The notes under the pieces were generated by a model. The model was not told the DNA's origin. It did no database searches and was given only the letters and a program-made list of their open reading frames with translations. Source: a virus. From it: a stretch of DNA of 37,427 nucleotides. A program made the translations under genes and the position numbers. The stretch is taken from the IMG/VR virus record IMGVR_UViG_3300030098_003003, positions 1-37,427 of that record; one strand, written 5' to 3'. Below are positions 1-8,804 of this stretch, piece after piece (position 1 is the first letter of the stretch; each line of letters opens with the position of its first letter).

Positions 1-3000
1 TCTATCCATTCAGCTAAAAAATTAGATCTTACATCTCCAATAGCTCCATCGCTTAATAAATCAGAAGTTATACTTTCAGCCAACCAATAATCTTTAGGTT
101 GAGAATAACCTTCGTCTTTTTTAGATATTAAACCTATGGCATCCGCATAAGATTGTAACTCAGGATTGTTTTGTACAAAACTTGTTAATCCAGCAAGATC
201 TCTCTTTGACAAACCTGGTATTTCAAAACCAGCTTTATCCCAAAGGTAAACTCTAATAGCTTGATCGTGAGTATAGTCCATTCCTTCTATACTTTTGTTT
301 AGTAGTTTTTTTATTTTAGGAAATGCTTTATTTAAATTTTTAAAGTCATTCGCGGCGGTTTGTCTTGAAGAGTTTAATTCGTTTATACCTCTAGCAAATG
401 GATCTATTAAAGCTTTTTTAAAGAAAGCCATATCAGCTTCTCCCTTTTTTCCTTTACCTAAAAAGCTATATAATAATCCTTGAAAATCTTGAGCTGAAGC
501 TGGTATTATACTTTTGTATTTAGTTTTAGCTCCTCTAATTTTAGCTTGAGCATCAGAAAATTGTTTTTGTGATTCTATACCAGTTGAACCTTCTAATATA
601 TCATTAAAATCTACACTCATTGATTCGCTAAACTTAACTTTAGCTTGTTGTACTTTGGACTTAACATCAAATTGATCCAACATATTTTGTACAGCTTGTA
701 CGTTTTGAAGCGCATCATCAGCAAAATAAAAATCATTATATCCTTCGCCAACTTTATCAGCTATCCAAAGCGCTTTAGCTTCTGATGTAGAATTAGCTAG
801 GCCAGTTATATTTTTTAAAGGTATATTTAAACCATTAGCTTTTAAGAAATCAAATATAGCCTTAGCAGCTTGTGGTGGTCTTGCTGTTAACACAAACATG
901 TTTTCAGGACCAAACTTATTTTGTAGTTTTATAGCTTTATTAAATAGAGGTGCTAATTTTCCTTTTACAACTTTATTAAAATCTGAAAAATCAAAAGTAT
1001 AACCTTTGTCTAATAGATCTTCGTAGGTATTAGCGTATTGTTCCGCGTTTAAAGTTCCAGTAGTTCCATCTGGTCTAGTAAACTTAACCAAAGACTCGGT
1101 CGTAGCTAACGTGTCATCAAAATCTAGAACTGTAATACCTTTAGGTTCTGTTTTTACTCTTGATTTTTTAATAGCTTCATCTAAAATTTTATTTTCCTCG
1201 TTTTTCTTTTTGATAGCATTATAAGCATCTACAAACGCTTGAGATTTAGGATCAACTTGTCCAGTTGTAACATCAATCAACTTTAAGTTTATTTTACCAA
1301 AAGTTTTTAAATTAAAATATCTCTTAAGAACATTGTCGCCTAATGACCATTCCGCTGGCATAGAAGATTTGTAATGCGCATCAAATATTTCTGCTTGCTT
1401 ATCTGGTACTATAGCAACCGAAAATTGATCTAATAATTTTTTTATATCAGCTTTGGTTGTTTTTCCTGTAACATAGTCACCTAAATACATTTGAACAACG
1501 TCTCTAGGTATAAGGTGCTCGTAAGTATGCGTTGAAGATTTTATAGGGCCATCGACAGTATGTGAAACATGAGCTGCCGCAAAAAGAGGTCCAGACGTAC
1601 CACCCTGTATAGACTTCATGATCATAGCGTAATCATTTAAAGTTATACCTTTTTTTGGGTCCATTTTATTTAACTCTAATAAATCTCTACAAATATCACT
1701 AAGTTCAATTAAAAATTCTTTATTTCTATTTGCCGAATCTTTATTTACCTTTGCTTTAGCTGGTGTACTTACATCTACATTAACACTTTGCGAAGCATCT
1801 GCAGGTATATTATTTTTATATTTAGGTGTCCACTCTTTAAAACCAACACCTATCCTAGCATCCCAATGTTCTCTTCCAGCGAACAAACCTGTTCTAAGAC
1901 TTTCTAGTTCTGTTAAAGCCCTTTGTTTAGCTTTTTTTATTTTATTCTCCCAACTTTTAATAGTTGCTTTTGGCTTACCTTCATCTTTTGCTTTTTGTAA
2001 ACTTTTTTCTAGTTTGTCAATTTTATTTTGATCAAACATAGCATCTATTACGTAACCAATATCTGGAATCCATGTATATTTAGTACCTCCAATTTTACCA
2101 GAAGAACTCAAGATAGGTCTTAAAAATCTATCTGCTTTTTCGTAACCTATTATATGGGCAATTTTTTCTACAGCTTTTATAGCTGAATCGATTTGATTTA
2201 TATCCCTAAAGTTCATAGCATCTTTAGCCAAACCTAGCATTTGCTTATAACTTTTATCAAAGTCACGCATAGCGGTTTCGTTAATAATGTATTCCGTTAA
2301 TGGTTGAATTGGAGCGCCTATTAGATCATATAGTTTTTTACCCTCAAGATATGTGTCAACATATTTTTCTAGATCTTTTATTATTTTGTCTCTCATTTTG
2401 TCTCCAAACAAATCCGGATCTTTATACGTTTTATTAAAAGCTATACGAACATTGTTACCGTGGTTAGCAAGTTCTTGCCCAAGTACAGGTAGTAAATCAT
2501 AAAAAATAGCTCTTTCATCTTCGGGTAATAAAGCAAAACTCTCACTCATTTTAACACCACCACGTTCAATATCTTTTGATATTTCGTTAGCTATGTTTTC
2601 AGATACTATTCTATCTCTTAATCCTTCTTTATTTTTAAATAATTCATACAAAGGACCTTTGTTTGCGAAGTCATTATGTAATAATTCTAACCCTAACTCA
2701 CCTATTATTTGAGTAGCTAATCCTTCTTGCTTACTTTGTATAGGGCTAACCGTACCCGTTTTGTTATTTACTTTTATAAAGTTCTTATCAAAATCTGTAA
2801 CAGCCGCAATAGCTTGTGGGTTTCTACGCATTATTTGGTGTTGTGCTGTTCTCTTGTGTACCGCTGCTATTTCTTTATCTATTTTTTTACCTTTCCAATT
2901 TTTGTATTTTACAAACTTAGGATTAAAACCAATAACTTCTCTTTTTCCTGTTTCTGGATTTATTCCATACACCTTTGTTCCACCAACAGATTTTTCTATG

Positions 3001-6000
3001 GCCTCAGGAAAGTTTCTAGATAACCAAGAGGTTGTCATTGCTTTTAAAATGAAAGGTTTGTTATCTATTAAAAAATTTTGAAAATCAATACCTTTTCTAC
3101 CCATGAAGTCTATAGTTCCAAATTGACCACCCTCTAATCTATCACCTAATTTTTTCTTTATCGTGCTAATAAAATCAGATGTCTTTTTGTTTTTAGATGT
3201 TGTGGTATTTATAAGTGGAAGTTCTTGCGCTATTATGGTACGTAGCTTATCTATTACATAGTCACGATAAGTTGTTTGCTTACCTTCTATAGTTATCTTT
3301 TTATCGATGTCTAAATTATCCATCAGTTTAGGTTGGATCTCTTTTTCTTCTCTAACTTGTCTTTCTTCTCGAGTCTCTACAACGTCTTCTGTTGTTGGAT
3401 CTGTTATAATATCTTCTAAACCTTCTATGGCTTTAGTAAATACAGTATCTTTTACTTTACCTAATCTTTTATTAGCTATATCAATAGGTTTTAATTTTAA
3501 CCACCCAAATATATGCTTTGCCATTGTGACTGGTTTACCATCTTTACCAATTGTTCCAGGTTTAAACCTCATTATCGCTGTTTGGACACCGTACACTGGA
3601 TCATATAGTATATCGGTGTAAATATCTTGTTTTAAAAGTGGATAATTAGGTCTTCTATTAAATCTTGTTGTATTTCTCCATATGATATCTTTGGCTTGAC
3701 CTGGGCCTCTATATTCACCATCAACCCAATGATTTCCTCCAGCTTCAAGGACTTTAATAATATCTTCATAACCAAGTAAACCTTTTTTCTCGTATATGTC
3801 ATTTATTTTATCAACAATAATACTCTCAGACATTTTAGTAGTTGGATCGTCTTCATCCATTCTACCACCTTTAAACTTTGGACCAAAATATATTCCCGTA
3901 CCATTAAAAACATTGTAACCCTTAATAAAATCTAAGGCATCGCCAGCACGTAAAGCGGTATAATCTATACCAATCCTTTTGCCCATAACATCTTTTGCTA
4001 CATCGTTTATTAAATCTCCAATTCTAGAAAATGTTACACCACCTTCTGTTGTTAAATCTGTAGCGTGTACATATTGTAAAGCGTCTGACATCGAAGTAAA
4101 CATCTCTTCGATTAATATTCTTTCTGCTTGTTGTGGTGTTAACTTCTCCTCTTTGATTCTTTGAGGCATTTTCTTTTGATAATCAGCAAGTCTCATGCTC
4201 ATAAGTGTAGCCGCTGCTTTAACTTGAGGGTCTTTAGACGTCTCCAACTCTAAAAGCATTTGCATCCCCATTTCTTGCAAATCTTGTGTTGGTATATTAT
4301 CAAGTATAAAATGTAAACCATCGTGATAAATAGCATTAGCCGCAAAAATATCTTTTTTATTTCTAATATTATCTATTATTACTTCTTCAATAGCTATAGC
4401 GGTATTACCAAAATTAGCAGCGTTTCTTTGCCCTTCTATTAAAGTTTCTAAAGTAGCAACGTTGTTATTATCATTTAAATCAATACCATAGTCCTCCATG
4501 AATTGATCTTTATCTTTCATTGCGTTTTCAAGTTCTTTTATAGTTGTAAAAACTTTAAACTTTTTATCTTTAAAATTAGGATCAGTTTGGTTATCGTTAA
4601 TATATTTAGCTATACCACGAGCGCTTTTTATAGTACTACTAACTAAACTTTCTATTTTAACAAGTTCATCTATTCTACCAATCTCCTCGTTTATTTTCTC
4701 AACTTCCATCATGTCACTAGCGTGATCACGTATATCGTTGTTTGATTTATAATGTTTAGTAAGTTTGTTTCTCCGATCTATTTCGTTTTGAAGTCTGTTT
4801 CTTTTCCCTTCTAATAACTTTTTTTCAAGTAATTTATTTACAACATCTTCTTTCTGATCTTGGTTTAAATTAAAAAATTGCTGATTATTATAAGCCTGAT
4901 CTTCGATCGTCTCTAAAGCATCATATATTTTATCTCTTTTTTCTTTGCTTATAATATTGTCATTAAACTTTTGATCAGCTTTTGCTTTAGCTTTTGCGAT
5001 AACAGTCTTGATCTCATTAGGTTTACCTCTAAATTGATCTATTATATCTAAAGTACTACGTGTGGTTTTTTGAATAGTATAATTAGCCCCGATTAATGGC
5101 GCCGGGATTATAAGAGCGGTTAAAAAAGAATTCCAATATCTTTCTTTTGTATGCTCGTATTGTCCCGTTGCGTTACCAACGTGTACAATTGTTGATAGTT
5201 CTTGTCCTACTTCTGTAAGTCCAGATTGAATACTTGGAACTGTAGCCCCATAAATTCCTTTTGCAACTGGGGTTAAGGCTTTTTTAAACCTAGCCTGTAT
5301 GATATCTCTCATGAATTTTGTAGGAATAAAATCAGACGGTTTAACACCTAGTAGTTTTGGTAAAACTAAAGCAGCTTCAGTTAGTTCTAACAAAGCATTT
5401 GTTGCTCCAGTTGACATAGCCATATCCAAATCACCTTCACCTTTTTCAATAATGTCTAACCATATAGCTGCTTTTAATTGATTTGGAATATTATTATAAT
5501 CTAATCCCATTAATTTAGCTTTTTCAGCAGCTTTTATATTCATTATCTCGTCGAAAGCACCACCAGCCTCTTGTGCCACCGTGCTACCCGTACCAGTAAG
5601 AGCCCCAACTAATATTTGCATAAATTGAGTACCAAACATACCTCTAGTCTCAGTGAAAGATGGCCATTCAAAATTACCATCATCATCAAACCAATCACCT
5701 TGTTTTGGTAATAAATCAAGCATATCTTGATATTCTTGACTTCTAACCATGTGGTCCCAAAATCTCTTTCTATGCTTTAAAGATATAGTTTCTAATTTAG
5801 GTATTAAATCTCCAACTTTATATCTACCTGGAGATATTTTTTCTTCCTGTTCCATCATAGGGTGCATGTACACTACTTTTTCTGGATCAAGCTTTTTAAG
5901 CGCTACTAACATTTTTTCTACTTCTTCAATTTTTATACCAGAAGTTAGTTGTTGCCAGTCATTATAAGCCTTGGGAAACATTACCGCGGCTTGTCTCCAA

Positions 6001-7373
6001 GCACTACCAATAAACCCTTTGCCTGTTTTAGCTATTTCTGGTAGATTCATAGCGTCTAATTTTTCCGCTTTAGATAAGTAACTTATCCTATTGGTAAATA
6101 TATTGTTTACAGTGTTTTCAATTTCCTCTGTTTGTTCTTGATAATCTTCATTAGCGTTTAATATTTCATCAAATCTAATATCATATTTATTACTAAACTC
6201 ACGAGTAGCCATTTCTACCTGAATAGGATCGTTTAAATTGTATTTAACTTGTAAATCCTTTATTAAATCATTAGCATATGGTTTTAAAGCCTCTTCGATT
6301 GTTGGATATATCGCGGCAAAATCATCGCCATCAAAATAATCTTCATATGATCTCTCATAAATGTTGTCCCGGTGTATTGCTAAATCAGTTGCATCTAAAT
6401 CATTTACATTTACTGGGTTTTCGTTCGCATCTACAACATGTGTAGGTGTGTTTAATATTTTTTCTACCAACGGTGTTTGCTCAACATTTGCACCAATAGC
6501 TGCTTTGTCAATAGTTTTCCTAGCGGTTTCTTTTGTAATACCAATATTATCAGGGTGACTTCCAGTAATGTTAAAATATTCATCTTTCCAACTTTCTGTT
6601 TCTTCTTCAGGCGTTGTTATAGGATCGTCTTCGTCAATTGTAACAGGTTCTCCGTCTTTTTCTACAACTTCTTCTTTTTTGTCACCAATAAAAGGATTGT
6701 TATAATTTATAATATCTAATACACTTGGAACCCGCCCACTACCAAGCCCACCTGTTTTCTTAAAATCAAAAGTTGGATCTTGTGTAACATCTTCTTGTGT
6801 AACATCTTCTTTTATATCTTCTTCTACAACTTCTTCTACATCTTCTTCTACAATATCTTCTTGTGGTTCGGGTTGTGACCACGTGCTAATGTTAAAATCA
6901 AAACCTGGCTTTTGTTTTTTTAAATCAAAACCTGGCTTTGTTTTTTCTTTTTCTTTACCCCAACCTTCTTCCCAGTATCCAGCCTCTTCGTTGTATCCAG
7001 ATCTTTTAACACCCTGTTTAAAGTTGTACGGTGCTATAGGTACCCAATTGTCAACCTCTGGATTATACTGTAAGTAAACACCCTTTTCTCCATCTATATT
7101 TCTTATATTGCCTTTATAATCTTTATATTCATCATCTCCTTTACGGGCAATTTTATATCTTCTAACATGTTTTGGATCTTCTACGATTTCTTCTTCTGCA
7201 ACTTCCTCCTCTGCAACTTCCTCTTCAACCTCTTCCTCTTCTTCTACAACTTCCTCCTCTTCGATTTCCTCTTCTACACCATGCTTTTCATCGTGCTCTT
7301 TCTTAGTAAGAGTGTTGTGTAAAACCTCACCTTCTACTTCGTTATGTTTTAATGGAGATAGTTTCTTTAACAT
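1..7373 (-). CDS. Giant probable ejection/internal virion protein with embedded HAD phosphatase domain (3' end outside window)
   Basis: An open frame runs without a stop from an ATG at 7373 to the left edge, giving at least 2457 residues. It starts MLKKLSPLK and continues into a Glu-rich low-complexity stretch (about residues 30-65). Residues about 580-770 hold hydrophobic and Gly/Ala-rich segments with a TEVGQEL motif, a pattern seen in very large phage ejection or polyvalent proteins. Residues 1948-1960 contain a STHTYEHLIPRDV motif of unknown role. Residues about 2078-2225 form a HAD-type hydrolase domain: DFDDT (2084-2088), LTARP (2162-2166), a Lys-containing helix (K2200 or K2207) and FADD (2217-2220). 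The gene is last of three tandem genes (313 aa, 469 aa, giant) that resemble a T7 gp14-gp15-gp16 set in order and size trend. Function as an injected virion protein is inferred; the HAD substrate is unknown. Its start lies 1 base after the upstream stop. Confidence 0.85.
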   Translation of the reverse strand, partial: MLKKLSPLKHNEVEGEVLHNTLTKKEHDEKHGVEEEIEEEEVVEEEEEVEEEVAEEEVAEEEIVEDPKHVRRYKIARKGDDEYKDYKGNIRNIDGEKGVYLQYNPEVDNWVPIAPYNFKQGVKRSGYNEEAGYWEEGWGKEKEKTKPGFDLKKQKPGFDFNISTWSQPEPQEDIVEEDVEEVVEEDIKEDVTQEDVTQDPTFDFKKTGGLGSGRVPSVLDIINYNNPFIGDKKEEVVEKDGEPVTIDEDDPITTPEEETESWKDEYFNITGSHPDNIGITKETARKTIDKAAIGANVEQTPLVEKILNTPTHVVDANENPVNVNDLDATDLAIHRDNIYERSYEDYFDGDDFAAIYPTIEEALKPYANDLIKDLQVKYNLNDPIQVEMATREFSNKYDIRFDEILNANEDYQEQTEEIENTVNNIFTNRISYLSKAEKLDAMNLPEIAKTGKGFIGSAWRQAAVMFPKAYNDWQQLTSGIKIEEVEKMLVALKKLDPEKVVYMHPMMEQEEKISPGRYKVGDLIPKLETISLKHRKRFWDHMVRSQEYQDMLDLLPKQGDWFDDDGNFEWPSFTETRGMFGTQFMQILVGALTGTGSTVAQEAGGAFDEIMNIKAAEKAKLMGLDYNNIPNQLKAAIWLDIIEKGEGDLDMAMSTGATNALLELTEAALVLPKLLGVKPSDFIPTKFMRDIIQARFKKALTPVAKGIYGATVPSIQSGLTEVGQELSTIVHVGNATGQYEHTKERYWNSFLTALIIPAPLIGANYTIQKTTRSTLDIIDQFRGKPNEIKTVIAKAKAKADQKFNDNIISKEKRDKIYDALETIEDQAYNNQQFFNLNQDQKEDVVNKLLEKKLLEGKRNRLQNEIDRRNKLTKHYKSNNDIRDHASDMMEVEKINEEIGRIDELVKIESLVSSTIKSARGIAKYINDNQTDPNFKDKKFKVFTTIKELENAMKDKDQFMEDYGIDLNDNNNVATLETLIEGQRNAANFGNTAIAIEEVIIDNIRNKKDIFAANAIYHDGLHFILDNIPTQDLQEMGMQMLLELETSKDPQVKAAATLMSMRLADYQKKMPQRIKEEKLTPQQAERILIEEMFTSMSDALQYVHATDLTTEGGVTFSRIGDLINDVAKDVMGKRIGIDYTALRAGDALDFIKGYNVFNGTGIYFGPKFKGGRMDEDDPTTKMSESIIVDKINDIYEKKGLLGYEDIIKVLEAGGNHWVDGEYRGPGQAKDIIWRNTTRFNRRPNYPLLKQDIYTDILYDPVYGVQTAIMRFKPGTIGKDGKPVTMAKHIFGWLKLKPIDIANKRLGKVKDTVFTKAIEGLEDIITDPTTEDVVETREERQVREEKEIQPKLMDNLDIDKKITIEGKQTTYRDYVIDKLRTIIAQELPLINTTTSKNKKTSDFISTIKKKLGDRLEGGQFGTIDFMGRKGIDFQNFLIDNKPFILKAMTTSWLSRNFPEAIEKSVGGTKVYGINPETGKREVIGFNPKFVKYKNWKGKKIDKEIAAVHKRTAQHQIMRRNPQAIAAVTDFDKNFIKVNNKTGTVSPIQSKQEGLATQIIGELGLELLHNDFANKGPLYELFKNKEGLRDRIVSENIANEISKDIERGGVKMSESFALLPEDERAIFYDLLPVLGQELANHGNNVRIAFNKTYKDPDLFGDKMRDKIIKDLEKYVDTYLEGKKLYDLIGAPIQPLTEYIINETAMRDFDKSYKQMLGLAKDAMNFRDINQIDSAIKAVEKIAHIIGYEKADRFLRPILSSSGKIGGTKYTWIPDIGYVIDAMFDQNKIDKLEKSLQKAKDEGKPKATIKSWENKIKKAKQRALTELESLRTGLFAGREHWDARIGVGFKEWTPKYKNNIPADASQSVNVDVSTPAKAKVNKDSANRNKEFLIELSDICRDLLELNKMDPKKGITLNDYAMIMKSIQGGTSGPLFAAAHVSHTVDGPIKSSTHTYEHLIPRDVVQMYLGDYVTGKTTKADIKKLLDQFSVAIVPDKQAEIFDAHYKSSMPAEWSLGDNVLKRYFNLKTFGKINLKLIDVTTGQVDPKSQAFVDAYNAIKKKNEENKILDEAIKKSRVKTEPKGITVLDFDDTLATTESLVKFTRPDGTTGTLNAEQYANTYEDLLDKGYTFDFSDFNKVVKGKLAPLFNKAIKLQNKFGPENMFVLTARPPQAAKAIFDFLKANGLNIPLKNITGLANSTSEAKALWIADKVGEGYNDFYFADDALQNVQAVQNMLDQFDVKSKVQQAKVKFSESMSVDFNDILEGSTGIESQKQFSDAQAKIRGAKTKYKSIIPASAQDFQGLLYSFLGKGKKGEADMAFFKKALIDPFARGINELNSSRQTAANDFKNLNKAFPKIKKLLNKSIEGMDYTHDQAIRVYLWDKAGFEIPGLSKRDLAGLTSFVQNNPELQSYADAIGLISKKDEGYSQPKDYWLAESITSDLLSDGAIGDVRSNFLAEWI
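640..1150 (-). other. HAD-superfamily phosphatase domain inside the giant protein
   Basis: The four HAD motifs are in order. Motif I is VLDFDDTLA (nucleophile D2084, acid/base D2086), motif II is FVLTARP (T2163), motif III is a Lys in the EAKALWIADK helix, and motif IV is YFADDALQNV (D2219, D2220). Spacing between motifs I and II is about 75 residues, with a TRPDGTTGTLNAEQY segment as a likely cap or insert. All expected catalytic residues are present, so it looks active. The substrate cannot be read from sequence; nucleotide or nucleic-acid phosphate is a reasonable guess for an injected phage enzyme. Confidence 0.8.
5085..5640 (-). other. Hydrophobic, possibly membrane-active segment of the giant protein
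   Basis: Residues about 580-770 contain Gly/Ala-rich hydrophobic runs (FMQILVGALTGTGSTVAQE and FLTALIIPAPLIGA) around SGLTEVGQELSTIVHVG. Similar Glu/Gln-punctuated helices next to hydrophobic stretches are common in giant phage proteins thought to cross the host envelope during DNA entry. This is a pattern-based reading and could also be packing helices of a soluble protein. Confidence 0.4.
6778..6866 (-). repeat. Imperfect short tandem repeat encoding acidic VTQED/VEED units
   Basis: On the plus strand the unit is close to TGTAACATCTTCT, repeated with drift, and the minus-strand product reads EDxxxED-type acidic units such as EDVTQEDVTQD. It is an in-frame low-complexity linker near the N-terminus of the giant protein, likely prone to length change by slippage. 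Confidence 0.6.
6894..6940 (-). repeat. Short direct repeat (KPGFD x2)
   Basis: Two nearly identical 19-base copies beginning AAATCAAAACCTGGCTTT lie 28 bases apart and encode KPGFDLKKQKPGFDFN in the giant protein linker. This is a small in-frame duplication with no evident regulatory role. Confidence 0.6.
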
Positions 7374-7374
7374 A

Positions 7375-8784
7375 TTATTGATTTAATTGTGTATTATCTA
7401 AAGGCGCTTGTCCAGTGGCAGCAACACCTTTGTCAACCATTTCTTTTTTCTCTTTATCTTGTTGTGCAATGTCAGCATCAGTTAATCCCGTTGGATATAC
7501 TTGACCATCAAAAGTAAATTCTTTTCTACCTTCTTTTTTTGCCTCTGCTTTGTCTTTTTTAAATCTAACTTTTATTAATTCTCTTTGCTTTAGTCTCATT
7601 ACACTTAATCTTCCCTCGTCAAAGCCCATGCCTTTCCACCAAGCGTTTTCTAATTTAATGGTGTAATATTCCTTTACTAATCTTCTTAATAATTCCATGT
7701 CAAAAAATGGATTATCAACATCTACTATAGCATCGGCAATTTTAAACTTATCTATCTCAGATATCATATCTTTCCAATCTCTTACATCTCCTTCTCCTAA
7801 CGCTAAATTTAATTCGTCAAACCTATCTAATTCAAGCGAACCATAACTAAGATTTTGTATATTAGGATGTTCTAACAAATGTCTTATAAACGTACTACCG
7901 TCTTCTAAAATAGCATCGTCATGCGCAAAAGCTAATACTAATTCATTTTGCTCGTCAGTAGCTTCGCCATCAAAATACCCAAACAATTGATCTATTTTGT
8001 AGTTTATAGATCCTAGATTTATTTTAACTGCAGATTTATTTTTTCTAGCTTCAACAGCATCTCTATTTGTTTTTCTTAAAAAGTTTAAATATTCTAATAC
8101 TTTTACTTTATTAATAAGAAACATATCTTTATTTGCTTCCACAACAGGTATTAAAGCAACTCTATCATAAAAATCATAAACTACAGCATATTGAGTACCC
8201 TCGAGAACTAAATTACCGTAATAATCTCTTTGGTTTCTCGCTATATCTTGTTTAGTAGCAAAAGTAACTTTTAAATCAGGGTTGTCACAAAATATTTGAG
8301 TGGCAAAACTTATCTGTTGCTTAGAGACACCTTTAGATAAATGACTTCCTGGCAACAAATGATCTTCATAAAATAATTGTCTTTCTTTTATCATTAGCTG
8401 GTTAAGTCGATCTAAAGCTGCTAATTTTACCATTATCTCTTTTTCTAATGTTTTATCATTATTGTTTATTGCTTCCCATATTTCACCATGCCACATTTTA
8501 ATTTGTTTCGTGTTAGCAACGGTAAACGCATGTGGTAAAACTGAGTCTTTACCTTCTACTTCAAAAAGTCTTCTCAAGTTCTTTCGCAGCATTAAATCTT
8601 TTGCTTTTCTTCTACGCATAGAATCTGGTTCAGAAGCTTTATACATAAATTGTAATTCTTCCCAGTTTTTACGTCTTTGATTTTCTGATAGTATATCCAT
8701 ACCGGCATCCATAGCGCTTTCCATTCGTTGGGCCTGCTCTTGGAGATCTCTTTGTTTTAAAGGTGATGGTATTACTTTTTTCAT
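7375..8784 (-). CDS. Probable internal virion/ejection protein (469 aa), SPLK-tagged
   Basis: The protein begins MKKVIPSPLKQRD, followed by a charged helical region rich in Arg, Lys, Glu and Met (about residues 11-80), then a mixed alpha/beta body with no motif I can assign. The C-terminal quarter is Lys/Glu-rich and contains KEFTFDGQVYPTG, then a Gln/Asn-rich tail. It has no signal peptide or membrane segment. It sits between a 313-aa coiled-coil protein and the giant HAD protein, all three sharing an N-terminal SPLK. Position and size suggest the gp15-like member of an internal core; this is inference and no catalytic role is visible. The start has an AT-rich leader (AATTAAAAATAAATTATC) and no Shine-Dalgarno. 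Confidence 0.8.
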   Translation of the reverse strand: MKKVIPSPLKQRDLQEQAQRMESAMDAGMDILSENQRRKNWEELQFMYKASEPDSMRRRKAKDLMLRKNLRRLFEVEGKDSVLPHAFTVANTKQIKMWHGEIWEAINNNDKTLEKEIMVKLAALDRLNQLMIKERQLFYEDHLLPGSHLSKGVSKQQISFATQIFCDNPDLKVTFATKQDIARNQRDYYGNLVLEGTQYAVVYDFYDRVALIPVVEANKDMFLINKVKVLEYLNFLRKTNRDAVEARKNKSAVKINLGSINYKIDQLFGYFDGEATDEQNELVLAFAHDDAILEDGSTFIRHLLEHPNIQNLSYGSLELDRFDELNLALGEGDVRDWKDMISEIDKFKIADAIVDVDNPFFDMELLRRLVKEYYTIKLENAWWKGMGFDEGRLSVMRLKQRELIKVRFKKDKAEAKKEGRKEFTFDGQVYPTGLTDADIAQQDKEKKEMVDKGVAATGQAPLDNTQLNQ

Positions 8785-8804
8785 GATAATTTATTTTTAA
8801 TTGT

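Noticed and set aside
1505-1530. EHLIP motif as an HNH nuclease
   Set aside because: The following Asn and second His of an HNH motif are not found at the usual spacing.
6320-6350. YFDGDD in the giant protein resembling the DxDGD motif of crAss-type RNA polymerase
   Set aside because: The first Asp of DxDGD is replaced by Tyr and the surrounding sequence is helical and charged without the double-psi barrel pattern, so it is not read as a polymerase.
7180-7275. CTTCCTCCTCT-like repeats as a possible regulatory array or CRISPR
   Set aside because: The units have no constant spacers and translate in frame to a poly-Glu stretch of the giant protein.
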